Shown: positions 30,745 to 41,766, counted from the first letter of the stretch. The stretch is 64,000 nucleotides of DNA from Robiginitomaculum sp. (GCA_015485155.1 WFUF01000027.1:62001-126000), one strand, 5' to 3'. Made by a program: numbers and translations. Notes: a model not told the origin generated them from the letters alone.

Positions 30745-31809
30745 TCACCGTTTTGCTTTGCGTTTTCGTTCTCGCTCAATTCTGCGCCATTTGGCGACAT
30801 TGCGCAAATGCCCCGCATAGGTGCGGGCAAAAGCATGGCCACCTGTGCCATCGGCCACAAAATAAAGATCATTGGTATCTGCCGGATGCAAGGCGGCATA
30901 AATAGAATTTCGGCCAGGATTTGCAATTGGAGTGGGTGGCAGGCCGTGAATTTTATAAGTATTCCACGGGGTTTTTTTATCAATCTCTGAACGGCGCAAG
31001 CCACGTCCCAATGGTTTACCACCAGTAAGACCATAAACAATAGTCGGGTCGCTCTCAAGACGCATGCCTTTGCGCAAGCGATTGATAAACACAGCAGCAA
31101 CCCTGTCACGCTCTGCGGCAATTGCTGTTTCTTTTTCAATAATGGAGGCTAATATCAAGGCTTCCTGCGGGGACTTTAATGGCAGATCAGGCGCTCTGCC
31201 CTCCCACAATTCAGCCAGGGTTTTTGCCTGTGCATCCTGCATACGCTTTAGCAAACCAGCGCGCGATGATCCACGCACCACATACCATGTTTCAGGTTGC
31301 AACTGCCCCTCTTCGGGCAAGCTATCAATGGTTCCACTTAATATATCATTGTCCAGCAACAGACGGACCACATCACGAACCGTCAAGCCTTCGGCAATAG
31401 TAATTCCATATTGAATTACCTGCCCCTCTTGTAATTGCTTAAAAATCTGATTGATGCTGGAGCCTGCGGGGATAAGGTATTCCCCGGCCTTTAGGGAAGC
31501 ACCCTGTGCCATGAGACGGCCCTTAACACGGAACCAGAAATCGGTTTCTATTACGCCTGCGGCATGTAATTTCCGGGCAATCATATCTACGCCGGAGCCA
31601 GGAGCTATCTCAATTTTAATGTCCCTTACTGCCGGCCCTGATTCAGCAAATTTAGCAGGTATAAACCGGTCATAAACATAAAAACCTGCGCCAAATGTCA
31701 AACCAGAAATAATCAGTAAGAACAGTAAAATACGCAGCAACAGCCCTGATGATCTGGCTTTTGGCCTATTGGAGCGGGATTCGGACTTACCTGAAGGGTC
31801 AGAGCTCAC
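30745..31809 (-). CDS. mltG: Endolytic murein transglycosylase MltG
   Basis: ASIIEKETAIAAERDRVAAVFINRLRKGMRLESDPTIVYGL, NTYKIHGLPPTPIANPGRNSI. Confidence 0.95.
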   Translation of the reverse strand: MSSDPSGKSESRSNRPKARSSGLLLRILLFLLIISGLTFGAGFYVYDRFIPAKFAESGPAVRDIKIEIAPGSGVDMIARKLHAAGVIETDFWFRVKGRLMAQGASLKAGEYLIPAGSSINQIFKQLQEGQVIQYGITIAEGLTVRDVVRLLLDNDILSGTIDSLPEEGQLQPETWYVVRGSSRAGLLKRMQDAQAKTLAELWEGRAPDLPLKSPQEALILASIIEKETAIAAERDRVAAVFINRLRKGMRLESDPTIVYGLTGGKPLGRGLRRSEIDKKTPWNTYKIHGLPPTPIANPGRNSIYAALHPADTNDLYFVADGTGGHAFARTYAGHLRNVAKWRRIERERKRKAKR

Positions 31810-33092
31810 GATACTTCGCGCAACACCAAGGATGAATTGGTGCCACCAAACCCAAATGAATTGCTCAACGCCACACGTACCGGACGCTCAACTGCATTGT
31901 GCGGTGCCAGATTGATTTTGGTCTCAATAGACGGATTGTCCAGATTAAGAGTAGGTGGACAAATATTATCACGGATTGCAAGTGCTGAAAAAATAGCCTC
32001 CACCGCACCGGCAGCGCCAAGTAAGTGCCCGATAGAGGACTTGGTAGCAGACAGAACCAGCCCGTCAGCACTCTTGTCAAATAAACGCTCCACAGCCTTT
32101 AATTCAATTTCGTCTCCTAATGGGGTCGAAGTGCCGTGAGAATTTACATAATCAACATCCGATGGGTTTAATCCGGCATTTTTTAACGCCATCTGCATAG
32201 AGCGGAATCCACCATTACCATCCGGGGCCGGAGCAGTAATGTGATAGGCATCTCCAGATAACCCATAGCCGGCAACTTCAGCGTATATTCTGGCTCCTCG
32301 GGCTTTGGCAGCCTCATACTCTTCCAGAACCATAACGCCAGCGCCCTCACCCATCAAAAACCCGTCACGATCCTTGTCATAAGGGCGTGAAGCCTTCTCC
32401 GGTGTATCATTAAACCCAGTGGTTAATGCCCTGGAGGCAACAAAACAGCCGATGCCAAGACGGCAGATTGAGGCTTCTGCTCCGCCAGCCACCATCATAT
32501 CAGCATCACCACGGGCAATTATTGCACTGGCATCGCCAATAGCATGAGCGCCAGTAGAGCATGCTGTAACCACTGAATGATTTGGCCCCTTTAGGGAGTG
32601 CCTTATAGAAACCTGTCCAGAGACCAGGTTGATCAGCATGGACGGAATCACAAACGGACTTAAACGTTTTGCACCTCGTTCATGCACGGTGACAGAGGCA
32701 TCATACACAGTCTGTAATCCACCAATACCAGAGCCAATCATTACTCCGGCTCGAAGGCTATCTTCTTCAGAAGAAGGACTCCAGCCCGAATCAGCTATTG
32801 CCTCATCGGCAGCAGCAATGCCCAGCACAATAAAATCATCTACCCGGCGCTGATCCCGTTTTGACATTACATCATCAGGATTAAACGAGCCTTCCACATC
32901 AGGCCCGCCTGCACCCCTGCCGTCCACATAAGGGATTTGAGCGGCAATCTTACAACCAAGATCGCTGGTATCAAAATGGGTAATTGGCTTGGCACCGCTT
33001 TTACCGGCAATCAAATTACGCCAACTGGCACCAACACCAGCGCCCAGTGGGGTAATCAAACCAAGACCGGTTATGACAACACGCCTTTTCAC
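31806..33092 (-). CDS. fabF: Beta-ketoacyl-ACP synthase II
   Basis: RRVVITGLGLITPLGAGV, VTACSTGAHAIGDA, NSHGTSTPLGDEIE, NSFGFGGTNSSLV. Confidence 0.96.
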   Translation of the reverse strand: MKRRVVITGLGLITPLGAGVGASWRNLIAGKSGAKPITHFDTSDLGCKIAAQIPYVDGRGAGGPDVEGSFNPDDVMSKRDQRRVDDFIVLGIAAADEAIADSGWSPSSEEDSLRAGVMIGSGIGGLQTVYDASVTVHERGAKRLSPFVIPSMLINLVSGQVSIRHSLKGPNHSVVTACSTGAHAIGDASAIIARGDADMMVAGGAEASICRLGIGCFVASRALTTGFNDTPEKASRPYDKDRDGFLMGEGAGVMVLEEYEAAKARGARIYAEVAGYGLSGDAYHITAPAPDGNGGFRSMQMALKNAGLNPSDVDYVNSHGTSTPLGDEIELKAVERLFDKSADGLVLSATKSSIGHLLGAAGAVEAIFSALAIRDNICPPTLNLDNPSIETKINLAPHNAVERPVRVALSNSFGFGGTNSSLVLREVS

Positions 33093-33122
33093 CGGCCTTA
33101 CTCCTTGTTTTTAATGATAATA

Positions 33123-33362
33123 TTAGCTGTCCAAATGTTCGGCAATGAACTTAACAGCATCACCAACTTTTTGAATATGCTCGGCGGCATCATCAGGAAT
33201 TTCGATATCAAATTCTTCTTCAAATGCCATAACAAGTTCAACATTATCGAGAGAATCAGCACCCAGATCATCGATAAAACTAGCAGTTTCAACTACCTTA
33301 TCTTCTTCTACATCAAGATGTTCAACAACGATTTTTTTAACCCGAGATAGTACGTCAGACAT
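33123..33362 (-). CDS. acpP: Acyl carrier protein
   Basis: 79 aa, [36 protein letters not shown]. Confidence 0.97.
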   Translation of the reverse strand: MSDVLSRVKKIVVEHLDVEEDKVVETASFIDDLGADSLDNVELVMAFEEEFDIEIPDDAAEHIQKVGDAVKFIAEHLDS

Positions 33363-33549
33363 TCCACAGACCTTTTGTTATGGGGGCTCATATGTTTCAA
33401 GCAGTTTGCCCCGGTTTAGCTTTTCAAGCAATTGCCCTGACGCTTAACACACTTCGTTTTCAAAAGCCAAGCAAGAAGATTATGACAGCTTGTTTCAAAT
33501 TATAGCGTGAAGGCGCTGAGCGAAATAAAGTGATTTTGTTATACCCCAC

Positions 33550-34287
33550 CTATACCATGACCATGCCCCCATTAATATGCATGGTTTGTCCCGTCATATA
33601 ACCAGCCTCATCCGAAGATAAATAGACACAAGCTGCAGCAATATCCGAACCCTGTCCAAGTCTTGCCGCTGGAATAGAGGACATGATTGCATCTTTTTGC
33701 TTATCGGTCAAAACATCAGTCATTGGGCTTTCAATAAAACCCGGAGCAATACAGTTTACCGTAATTCCCCTTTTCGCAGTTTCTGCAGCCAATGCCTTGG
33801 AAAATCCAATCATTCCAGCTTTGGAGGCTGCATAATTGGCCTGTCCGGGATTGCCGGTTACTCCGACAACTGAGGTAATGCCGATGATTCTGCCCCATCT
33901 GGCCTTCATCATTGAACGCATGGCAGCCCGGCACAGACGAAAATACGCTTCCAGATTAACCCGCATCACGAGATCCCAGTCCTCGTCCTTCATACGCATC
34001 AACAGGCCATCACGGGTGACCCCGGCATTGGAAACCAGAATATCAACACCACCAAGAGCATCAGTGGCCTGAGCAATAAGGCAATCCACGCTATCGCGAT
34101 CACCAAGATTTGCCGGAGTTACCGCAACGCGCTCGCCCAATTCGTCGGCAAGTTGATCGAGCTTTTCCCGGCGGGTTCCCGAGATAGCCACGCTGGCCCC
34201 GGCTGCGTGTAGGGATTTGGCTATGTCACCGCCAAGGCCACCGGTGGCACCAGTAACCAAAGCGCGTTTTCCTGATAGATCAAACAT
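33550..34287 (-). CDS. fabG: 3-oxoacyl-ACP reductase
   Basis: GKRALVTGATGGLGGDIA, NAGVTRDGLLMRMKDEDWDLV, YAASKAGMIGFSKALA. Confidence 0.96.
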   Translation of the reverse strand: MFDLSGKRALVTGATGGLGGDIAKSLHAAGASVAISGTRREKLDQLADELGERVAVTPANLGDRDSVDCLIAQATDALGGVDILVSNAGVTRDGLLMRMKDEDWDLVMRVNLEAYFRLCRAAMRSMMKARWGRIIGITSVVGVTGNPGQANYAASKAGMIGFSKALAAETAKRGITVNCIAPGFIESPMTDVLTDKQKDAIMSSIPAARLGQGSDIAAACVYLSSDEAGYMTGQTMHINGGMVMV

Positions 34288-34329
34288 GATTATACTTTCT
34301 TGAATATGTTGGAATGTTACGTGCTGGAT

Positions 34330-35280
34330 TTATGTATTGACTTTTAGCTTTTCGACAAATTTTGCAATACTATCCGGATCATTTAGCGCCATGCCAGTGA
34401 CACCATCAGCAGTACGCCTTACCATTGATGACAGCACTTTTCCGGCACCAACTTCCGCAAATAGCTCAACACCTGTAGCAGCCAGGCACTCGATACTTTC
34501 ACGCCACCGCACCCGGCCCGTGACCTGCTCTACCAGTAATTTTCTGATTATCTGTGGGTTAATGGTTGGTTCTGCCGTAACATTGGACACCAACGGAACT
34601 TTCGGGGTTTTGATTTGCACTTCCGAAAGTGCCTCATCCATTTCCTCGGCAGCAGGCTGCATCAAAGTGCAATGAAACGGCGCAGACACGGGTAACAAGA
34701 CTGCCCGCTTTATCCCCACATCACTGGCCAGTTTTATTGCTTCGTCAATAGCTGCCTTTGCCCCGGAAATGACAATCTGTCCCGGCGAGTTATCATTGGC
34801 GATTGCAATTGTACCAAATGGTTTTCCGGCAATACATAAAGCCAGCGCCTGTTCCTCTGTGGCACCCAACAGTGCGGCCATTGCCCCTTCGCCTATCGGG
34901 ACTGCCCTTTGCATGGCCTGCCCCCGGCGTTTTAGCAGGCGGGCAGTATCAGCAAGACCAATAGCACCGGCAGCAGCAAGCGCCGAATATTCACCAAGCG
35001 AATGACCCGCAACATGACTTGCCAAGGTTACCCCCAGGCCATATTCGGCCTCAAGCACTGCCATTACTGCAAGTGAAACCGCCATAAGTGCCGGTTGGGC
35101 ATTTTCAGTTAAGGTCAATTCCTCCTCATTGCCGTCCCAGATAATTTCGGAAAGTTTCTGATTAAGGGCATCGTCAACAGCTTCAAAAACTTCGCCTGCT
35201 GCGGGAAAGTTTTCGGCCAGAGATTTGCCCATTCCTATGGATTGCGAACCCTGTCCGGGAAAAACAAAAGCGATTTTCAT
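34330..35280 (-). CDS. fabD: Malonyl-CoA-ACP transacylase
   Basis: MKIAFVFPGQGSQSIGMG, GHSLGEYSALAAAG, SAPFHCTLMQPA. Confidence 0.96.
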   Translation of the reverse strand: MKIAFVFPGQGSQSIGMGKSLAENFPAAGEVFEAVDDALNQKLSEIIWDGNEEELTLTENAQPALMAVSLAVMAVLEAEYGLGVTLASHVAGHSLGEYSALAAAGAIGLADTARLLKRRGQAMQRAVPIGEGAMAALLGATEEQALALCIAGKPFGTIAIANDNSPGQIVISGAKAAIDEAIKLASDVGIKRAVLLPVSAPFHCTLMQPAAEEMDEALSEVQIKTPKVPLVSNVTAEPTINPQIIRKLLVEQVTGRVRWRESIECLAATGVELFAEVGAGKVLSSMVRRTADGVTGMALNDPDSIAKFVEKLKVNT

Positions 35281-35570
35281 ATATTTGCGTCCCTGCAAAA
35301 TTGATTTTTACAACAGTATCAGCAATCTGGTGGTTAAGGAAAGCCCCTGCAAGAGCCTGATACCAGGAAAAACACAAGTTCATAAATTATATGATTTTTA
35401 CGCTTGCTTCGCCTGATTTGGTCTTTATAGTGCGCCACCTTGAAATCGGATGCGGTCCGGTTTGTTCTGATTACAGGCAATACTGCCAAATCAAACGAAC
35501 AGGAGCCATCGCCTGCACAGGTCGACCCTTTCATCTGTCTGGCGCCGCACGATATGGCAAAGGGAGTAAT

Positions 35571-35930
35571 ATGCCAAACTATGAACACACACTAATCGCG
35601 CGTCAGGACATCACCACGGCGCAAGTAGAAGCGATTGCAGAAGAATTGCGCACGTTCATCGAAGAGAACGGCGGCAAAGTTGACAAAATTGAACATTGGG
35701 GCTTGCGCTCAATGGCCTATAAGGTTCGCAAGAACCGCAAGGGTCATTATGTACTATTAAACATTGAGGCTGATGCGCCGGTAATGCATGAAATGGAACG
35801 AAAGCTGCGGATCAATGAAGACGTTTTACGTCACATGACCATTCGGGTTGAAGAATTTACCGAAGGGCCGTCACCCATTTTAGCCAAGCGTGAAGAACGC
35901 AAGCGCCGCACCACCCCAGCCGGTAGATAG
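35571..35930 (+). CDS. rpsF: 30S ribosomal protein S6
   Basis: [64 protein letters not shown]. Confidence 0.97.
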   Translation: MPNYEHTLIARQDITTAQVEAIAEELRTFIEENGGKVDKIEHWGLRSMAYKVRKNRKGHYVLLNIEADAPVMHEMERKLRINEDVLRHMTIRVEEFTEGPSPILAKREERKRRTTPAGR

Positions 35931-35938
35931 GAAAAGCC

Positions 35939-36196
35939 ATGTCCATGAAAGTTAATATAACCAACCTTCCGACCAAACGCCCATTTGCCCGCCGTCGCAA
36001 GGTATGCCCATTCTCCGGTGAGAATTCCCCGAAGATTGATTATAAAGATCCAAAATTACTGCAGCGCTATATGTCTGAGCGTGGAAAAATTATTCCATCC
36101 CGGATAACTGCAGTTTCAATCAAGAAACAACGTCAATTATCCCGCGCCATTAAACGCGCCCGGTTTCTGGCCCTACTGCCCTACGCAGTGAATTAG
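35939..36196 (+). CDS. rpsR: 30S ribosomal protein S18
   Basis: [65 protein letters not shown]. Confidence 0.97.
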   Translation: MSMKVNITNLPTKRPFARRRKVCPFSGENSPKIDYKDPKLLQRYMSERGKIIPSRITAVSIKKQRQLSRAIKRARFLALLPYAVN

Positions 36197-36206
36197 GGAG
36201 AACACG

Positions 36207-36842
36207 ATGCAAATTGTATTACTAGAACGGGTTGAGAAACTCGGCTCCATTGGTGATGTAGTAAAGGTAAAGGACGGCTTTGCCCGTAATTTCCTGCTAC
36301 CTCAGGGCAAAGCGCTTCGCGCTAATCCGGAGAATATAGCTCGATTTGAGCGCGAGCGTGAGGCCATTGAAAAACTCAATGAAGAAAAGCGTATCGCTGC
36401 CGAAAACGCCGGAAAAGAACTGGATGGTCAGACATATCTCCTGATCCGTCAGGCTGGTGAAACCGGACATCTTTATGGCTCAGTGTCGGCCAGGGATATT
36501 GCTGATGCCGTCAGTAATGGTATTTCCCGCTCCCAGGTCAATCTAAGCAGCCCAATCAAAGAAGTAGGACTGCATGATGTACGCATTAACATGCACCCTG
36601 AGGTGTTCATAACCGTTAAAATAAATGTGGCGCGCACCCCAGAAGAAGGAGAGCGTCAGGCTAAGGGCGAGGATGTTATTTCCTCAGGACACGAGCAGGA
36701 ACGAGCTGCCAGAGCAGAGATCGCCGAGGAACAGGCTGCTGCCATGTTCGACCCCGAAGCTGAAATTGAACTGGAAAGCGCTCCTGCTGCCGAAGACGTT
36801 GCAGATGAAGATGCCGCAAAAAAAGAAGAAACAGCGGACTAA
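36207..36842 (+). CDS. rplI: 50S ribosomal protein L9
   Basis: MQIVLLERVEKLGSIGDVVKVKDGFARNFLLPQGKALRA. Confidence 0.97.
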   Translation: MQIVLLERVEKLGSIGDVVKVKDGFARNFLLPQGKALRANPENIARFEREREAIEKLNEEKRIAAENAGKELDGQTYLLIRQAGETGHLYGSVSARDIADAVSNGISRSQVNLSSPIKEVGLHDVRINMHPEVFITVKINVARTPEEGERQAKGEDVISSGHEQERAARAEIAEEQAAAMFDPEAEIELESAPAAEDVADEDAAKKEETAD

Positions 36843-36889
36843 ATACCCAAAGGGATTGCCCTCGGCTGTTTTTCCGAAATAATTATCAG

Positions 36890-36917
36890 ACGGGCCCTAG
36901 AGACAGGGCCCGTTTTT
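36890..36917 (+). terminator. Rho-independent terminator downstream of rplI
   Basis: ACGGGCCCT-AGAGAC-AGGGCCCGT stem-loop followed by TTTT. Confidence 0.8.
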
Positions 36918-37045
36918 ATGCACAACTTTATCAACAATATGAGAAATTGCCTGTGGAGCATTGTGCATAAAACGCAAATACCCCCTACTTGGTCTTAAAA
37001 ATTATGTAAGGTGTAATTGTCAGATACGGAAAAAAGAACAAGTTG

Positions 37046-38497
37046 ATGAACGACGAAATCATACAATCAGCCCCTCATGACCTGGAGGCTGAACAAGCGG
37101 TTATCGGTGCTATATTGTTCGATAATGAAGTGCTTTTTCGTATTGGAGAAGGTCTGCAAGCCAATCATTTCTACGATAAGGTTCATGGCTGGCTATATGA
37201 TGAAATTGCCCGTCTGATCCACAAAGGATCGCTGGCTGATGGTCTGACCATGCGTGATAAAATCAAAAATCACGAAGGCATGAAAGAAATCGGCGGGGTC
37301 AAATATCTGGCGACATTGATGGCGAATGCCGGCACCTCGGCCAATGCACCGGAATACGCCCGACTGATTATTGATTTGTCCACAAGACGTGATCTGATGC
37401 GTATCGCCGAAGAAATTTCCAAAGAAGCCAAAGACCCGCCAGATGGAAAAACCGGGACAGAATTGTTAGATAATGCTGAAGAAATGATCTTTAATCTAGC
37501 AGAAACCGGAGGCATATCATCAGGGTTTTCGCCATTCTCACGTTCACTTACCAGCGCCATGGAGATGGCAGCCAGCGCCTTTAAGCGCGATGGCGGGCTA
37601 TCAGGGGTATCCACCGGCCTGATTGATCTGGATAAAAAACTAGGCGGATTACATCCTTCTGATCTGTTGATCCTGGCTGGAAGGCCAGGCATGGGTAAAT
37701 CGGCCTTAGCTACTAATATTGCCTTTCATGTCGCCAGAAATTACAAGTTTGAAGAACAAAACGGGGTGCGCAAAACCACATCTGGCGGAGTGGTTGCTTT
37801 TTTCTCGCTGGAGATGTCAGCAGACCAGCTTGCCACGCGATTGCTTTCAGAATACGCCCGCATTTCATCCTCCAGCATTCGCAAAGGTGAAATCCAAAAG
37901 GACGACTTTGACTCGCTGGTTGATGCCGCACGGGAACTCAACGAGATACCGCTGTTCATTGATGACACTGGCGGCCTGCCCGTAGCAGTTATGGCGGCCA
38001 GGGCCAGACGGTTAAAACGAACAGCAGGATCCCTTGATTTGATTGTAGTTGATTATCTGCAATTACTCACAGCAAATGCCAGACGCAATGATGGACGGGT
38101 TCAGGAAGTCAGCCAGATAACCCAGACCCTGAAAACCCTGGCCAAGGAGTTAAACGTTCCTGTTCTGGCGCTGTCACAATTGTCACGAAACGTAGAAAGC
38201 CGTAACCCACCAAAACCGCAATTGGCAGATTTGCGTGAATCAGGATCCATTGAGCAGGATGCGGATGTGGTTATGTTTGTCTATCGCCCGGCTTATTACG
38301 AAAAGGAGCCAGAACGCGGCACTCCTGAGCATGAGGACTGGCAAATCAAAATTGCCCCGATCTATAATGTAGCCGAAGTAGACATTGCCAAGCAACGTCA
38401 CGGCCCCACCGGGCGCGTGGAACTGACCTTTGAGCCTGCATTTACCAAGTTTGGCAATCGCGACACCACAGGTCGAGAAAAAGATATTCAGCAATAA
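37046..38497 (+). CDS. dnaB: Replicative DNA helicase
   Basis: PHDLEAEQAVIGAILFDNE, LAGRPGMGKSALATNIAFH, DYLQLLTANARR, SQLSRNVESRNPPKPQLADLRESGSIEQDADVVMFVYR. Confidence 0.97.
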   Translation: MNDEIIQSAPHDLEAEQAVIGAILFDNEVLFRIGEGLQANHFYDKVHGWLYDEIARLIHKGSLADGLTMRDKIKNHEGMKEIGGVKYLATLMANAGTSANAPEYARLIIDLSTRRDLMRIAEEISKEAKDPPDGKTGTELLDNAEEMIFNLAETGGISSGFSPFSRSLTSAMEMAASAFKRDGGLSGVSTGLIDLDKKLGGLHPSDLLILAGRPGMGKSALATNIAFHVARNYKFEEQNGVRKTTSGGVVAFFSLEMSADQLATRLLSEYARISSSSIRKGEIQKDDFDSLVDAARELNEIPLFIDDTGGLPVAVMAARARRLKRTAGSLDLIVVDYLQLLTANARRNDGRVQEVSQITQTLKTLAKELNVPVLALSQLSRNVESRNPPKPQLADLRESGSIEQDADVVMFVYRPAYYEKEPERGTPEHEDWQIKIAPIYNVAEVDIAKQRHGPTGRVELTFEPAFTKFGNRDTTGREKDIQQ

Positions 38498-38553
38498 CAT
38501 CAAAATCAGAAACACTGCTTGCGAATCCTGCTGCTTTCGTTCAAGTTTTGCCC

Positions 38554-39633
38554 ATGTTGTTGCCCTTACCCAGCCAGACTGAAGTGCGCATTGATTTAAG
38601 CGCCTTGGCCAAAAACTATCAGTATTTTGCCAATCTGTCTGATGGAGTAACAACAGCAGCAGCTGTCAAAGCTGATGCTTACGGGCTGGGAATGGCAAAG
38701 ATAGCTCCTGTTTTGCGCGATCTTGGCTGTGAGCATTTCTTTGTTGCTCACCATTATGAGGGTGTGCTTTTACGCCAAAAACTGGGCAGAGGCCCGGTAA
38801 TTTATGTGCTTCATGGCCCCGGCAGATCAGTAACTGGTGATGATTTTGAGCATGATCTTGTTCCGGTCTTAAATTCCGTGGCAGACATCAGATATTGGCA
38901 AAAAAACGGCCAACGCAAACCCGCTGCCTTGCATTTTGATACAGGTATTAACCGTCTAGGCATCAATTATGAGCAGGCACAAAACATTGACACGGCAAAT
39001 TTGAACCTGTCTTTGATAATGAGCCACCTGGCCTGCGCGTCTTCACCGCAACACGCCTTGAATTCCCTGCAACTTGCGAGATTTAAGGATATTTGTACTC
39101 AATTCACAGACATACCGGCTTCTCTTGCTAATTCTGCCGGCATAGTTATGGGATCAGAATATCACTTTGACCTGACCAGGCCCGGTATTGGTCTTTATGG
39201 TGGCAATCCCCTTGACCGCGGACACGCTTCACTTGGCCTGGCCCCGGTAGCTACGATAATGGCCCCAGTATTACAGGTGCGTTCTGTGGCTGCGGGGCAA
39301 AGCATTGGCTATGGAGCCAGATTTTGCGCGCCCAAACCGATGAAAGTGGCAACAATAGCCTATGGTTATGCTGATGGCCTGTTCCGCGCTGCAAATCATG
39401 GTGGACATGGCTGGATTGATGGGCAGGCCGCGCCAATTGTTGGCCGCATCAGCATGGATATGACAACACTCGACGTTAGTGCTATTGAGCGTCCGGTAAA
39501 ACCCGGAGACAGGATAGCTTTTATGGGCGCGGACTTAAACGATCTTGCTGATACTTGCCAGACCATTGCCTATGAGCTTTTGACCAATATTGGCCCAAGA
39601 GTAAAACGCATCTATATGAAAGACGGATTATGA
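38554..39633 (+). CDS. alr: Alanine racemase
   Basis: VRIDLSALAKNYQYF, AAVKADAYGLG, NSAGIVMGSEYHFDLTRPGIGLYGGNP, VGRISMDMTTLDVS. Confidence 0.95.
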   Translation: MLLPLPSQTEVRIDLSALAKNYQYFANLSDGVTTAAAVKADAYGLGMAKIAPVLRDLGCEHFFVAHHYEGVLLRQKLGRGPVIYVLHGPGRSVTGDDFEHDLVPVLNSVADIRYWQKNGQRKPAALHFDTGINRLGINYEQAQNIDTANLNLSLIMSHLACASSPQHALNSLQLARFKDICTQFTDIPASLANSAGIVMGSEYHFDLTRPGIGLYGGNPLDRGHASLGLAPVATIMAPVLQVRSVAAGQSIGYGARFCAPKPMKVATIAYGYADGLFRAANHGGHGWIDGQAAPIVGRISMDMTTLDVSAIERPVKPGDRIAFMGADLNDLADTCQTIAYELLTNIGPRVKRIYMKDGL

Positions 39634-40397
39634 ATCCCATTGCTTCAATTGGACGGGCCAGCCTTGGCCTGCTGCGCGCCATTGGGCAGGTTACATTATT
39701 TGCCTGGCGCTGTGTGCTGGCAATAATCAGCCCGCCATGGTATTTAAGACAGATTGGCCGGCAATTACTCAGCATCGGGTATTTCTCTTTGCCGGTAGTG
39801 GGTTTAACGGCTGTCTTTACCGGGGCTGCTCTGGCTCTTAATATCTATACTGGTGGGGCGAGGTTTAATGCCGAAAGCTTCGTACCCAACATTGTTGGCA
39901 TTGGTATAACTCGTGAATTGGGGCCGGTACTGGCTTCCCTGATGCTGGCTGGCCGGGTTAGTGCTGCTATTGCGGCAGAGATCGGCGCGATGAAGGTAAC
40001 CGAGCAAATTGATGCTTTACGCACCTTGTCTACCAACCCGTTTAATTATCTTTATGCTCCACGCATTATTGCGGCCCTGATTGCAGTGCCATTACTTGTG
40101 CTTATTGCTGATATTATCGGGGTTTTTGGAGGATTTGCCGTTGCCACCCAAAGCCTCGGCTTTAACGGCCCGCTCTATGTGAAAAATACCATAGACTTCA
40201 TTACTGGCTGGGATGTAGCTTCCGGATTGATCAAAGCTGCGGTTTTTGGATTTATTATCGCCTTAATGGGCTGTTATCACGGTCACAATTCCGGTAGAGG
40301 CGCACAAGGAGTTGGCCGGGCCACTACCAATGCGGTGGTAAGCGCTGCTATTTTGATATTTGCCGCCAATTATATGCTAACTTCGTTATTCGTATGA
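39630..40397 (+). CDS. MlaE family lipid ABC transporter permease
   Basis: GITRELGPVLASLMLAGRVSAAIAAEIGAMKVTEQIDAL motif. Confidence 0.93.
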   Translation: MNPIASIGRASLGLLRAIGQVTLFAWRCVLAIISPPWYLRQIGRQLLSIGYFSLPVVGLTAVFTGAALALNIYTGGARFNAESFVPNIVGIGITRELGPVLASLMLAGRVSAAIAAEIGAMKVTEQIDALRTLSTNPFNYLYAPRIIAALIAVPLLVLIADIIGVFGGFAVATQSLGFNGPLYVKNTIDFITGWDVASGLIKAAVFGFIIALMGCYHGHNSGRGAQGVGRATTNAVVSAAILIFAANYMLTSLFV

Positions 40398-41164
40398 GCA
40401 AGAACCCGAAAATCTCCATATCAAACCTGCACAAAAGCTTTGGCTCAAAGCATGTATTGCAAGGCGTGAACTTAAATGTTGATGCTGGAAAGTCTCTGGT
40501 GGTTATTGGTGGCTCCGGAACTGGAAAATCGGTATTGCTAAAATCCATCCTTGGCTTGTTGCGTCCTGATCAAGGCTCGATTGAAATTGATGGCACACAA
40601 ATAATCGGCCTTCCGCCGCGCAAACAGGAAAAAATAGCCAGCAAGTTTGGCATGTTGTTTCAAGGAGGAGCATTGTTCGACAGTCTTAGCATATGGGAGA
40701 ATGTTGCTTTTCGCCTGACTCATGCCGATAATATGCCGCGCAAGCGGGCAAAAGAACTGGCAATCGAGGCCATGGCCCGGGTGAACTTATCAAAGGCCAA
40801 TGCTGATTTGCGGCCGGCTGAGCTGTCTGGTGGGATGCAAAAACGGGTAGGACTGGCAAGGGCGATTGTAACCAGACCGCAAATCCTGTTTTTTGATGAA
40901 CCAACCACCGGGCTTGACCCTATCACCGCTGATGTAATTAACAGGCTGATCAGGGAACAGGTTACAGAACTTGGCGCCACAGCCATTTCAATCACCCATG
41001 ATATGCCCTCGGCACGTCATATAGGTGATGAAATTGCCATGATTTTTGAAGGTAAAATCATCTGGCGCGGCCCAGCACAGGATATTGATAATTCGCAAAA
41101 TGAATATGTTGACCAGTTCGTAAAAGGCAGCGCCACCGGCCCCATAAACCTGATGGCTGGCTGA
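40394..41164 (+). CDS. MlaF-like ABC transporter ATP-binding protein
   Basis: VVIGGSGTGKSVLLKSILGLLRPDQGSI, ELSGGMQKRVGLARAI, LFFDEPTTGLDPITADVI. Confidence 0.94.
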   Translation: MSKNPKISISNLHKSFGSKHVLQGVNLNVDAGKSLVVIGGSGTGKSVLLKSILGLLRPDQGSIEIDGTQIIGLPPRKQEKIASKFGMLFQGGALFDSLSIWENVAFRLTHADNMPRKRAKELAIEAMARVNLSKANADLRPAELSGGMQKRVGLARAIVTRPQILFFDEPTTGLDPITADVINRLIREQVTELGATAISITHDMPSARHIGDEIAMIFEGKIIWRGPAQDIDNSQNEYVDQFVKGSATGPINLMAG

Positions 41165-41202
41165 ATGTAAGAATATTTTCGGGAAAGTATTTTGGAAAAA
41201 CG

Positions 41203-41221
41203 AAATGGCGCGAGTGACGGG
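41203..41221. repeat. Distal att site (duplicated 3' end of tRNA-Asp)
   Basis: Exact copy of 49726-49744; the next 7 nt (CGTCGAA vs ACTCGAA) also nearly match. Confidence 0.88.
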
Positions 41222-41280
41222 CGTCGAAATAGACCATAATAACCAATAAATACAATGAGTTAGATAATTTTTCTCACCAA

Positions 41281-41314
41281 TTTGTATCCCGCTTTGTATC
41301 CAATTTGTATCCCA
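41281..41314 (+). repeat. Triplicated TTTGTATCC block at the island left end, putative integrase arm sites
   Basis: TTTGTATCC at 41281, 41293 and 41304 (spacing 12 and 11). Confidence 0.75.
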
Positions 41315-41415
41315 ATTTTGCGGGTTGGTCGGGTTCGAGCCCGATTTACCGCCTCGAACCTGACTCCGAAGTCTACTATACGGGACTATCGGTTCTGGGC
41401 TTGGAGCCTGTACGA

Positions 41416-41766
41416 ATGAAACTGCAGATTTCAGATATGGAAGCCTATGAGCGCAAGCTCAAAGCCCAAAAGGATGCCATGCGGATTTACGGCGATGACC
41501 CAGGCCTGGAAACGCCGCTATGGTCAAAAAGCACTCAAATGCTCCGTGACGGCCTCGTCGCTCTAGATTGTTTGGCACTGGGTATGACGCGAAGAGAGAT
41601 TGCTGTCGTACTTTACGGAGAAGAGACTGTTCAGGCCGAGTGGGGTGGGCGGTCCATGAAAAGCGCCATGCGATATCTCGTGAACAAGGCTGAGGCCTTG
41701 CGTGATGGTGGATATCTCATCGAGCTTCTCGGGTCGCAACTGGGGCCTCAAAGATCCGCAGCGTAG
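41416..41766 (+). CDS. DUF2285-like protein (integrative-element associated), possibly a remnant
   Basis: LRDGLVALDCLALGMTRREIAVVLYGEETVQAEWGGRSMKSAMRYLVNKAEALRDGGYLIELL resembles the DUF2285 pattern; the open frame extends upstream to 41305. Confidence 0.6.
   Translation: MKLQISDMEAYERKLKAQKDAMRIYGDDPGLETPLWSKSTQMLRDGLVALDCLALGMTRREIAVVLYGEETVQAEWGGRSMKSAMRYLVNKAEALRDGGYLIELLGSQLGPQRSAA

Noticed and set aside
41318-41360. tRNA-like 3' end (GGTCGGGTTCGAGCCCGATTTACCGCC) just inside the island left end
   Set aside because: The T-arm leaves a 6-nt loop with a 5-bp stem and there is no upstream D or anticodon arm; at most a remnant, not a tRNA gene.
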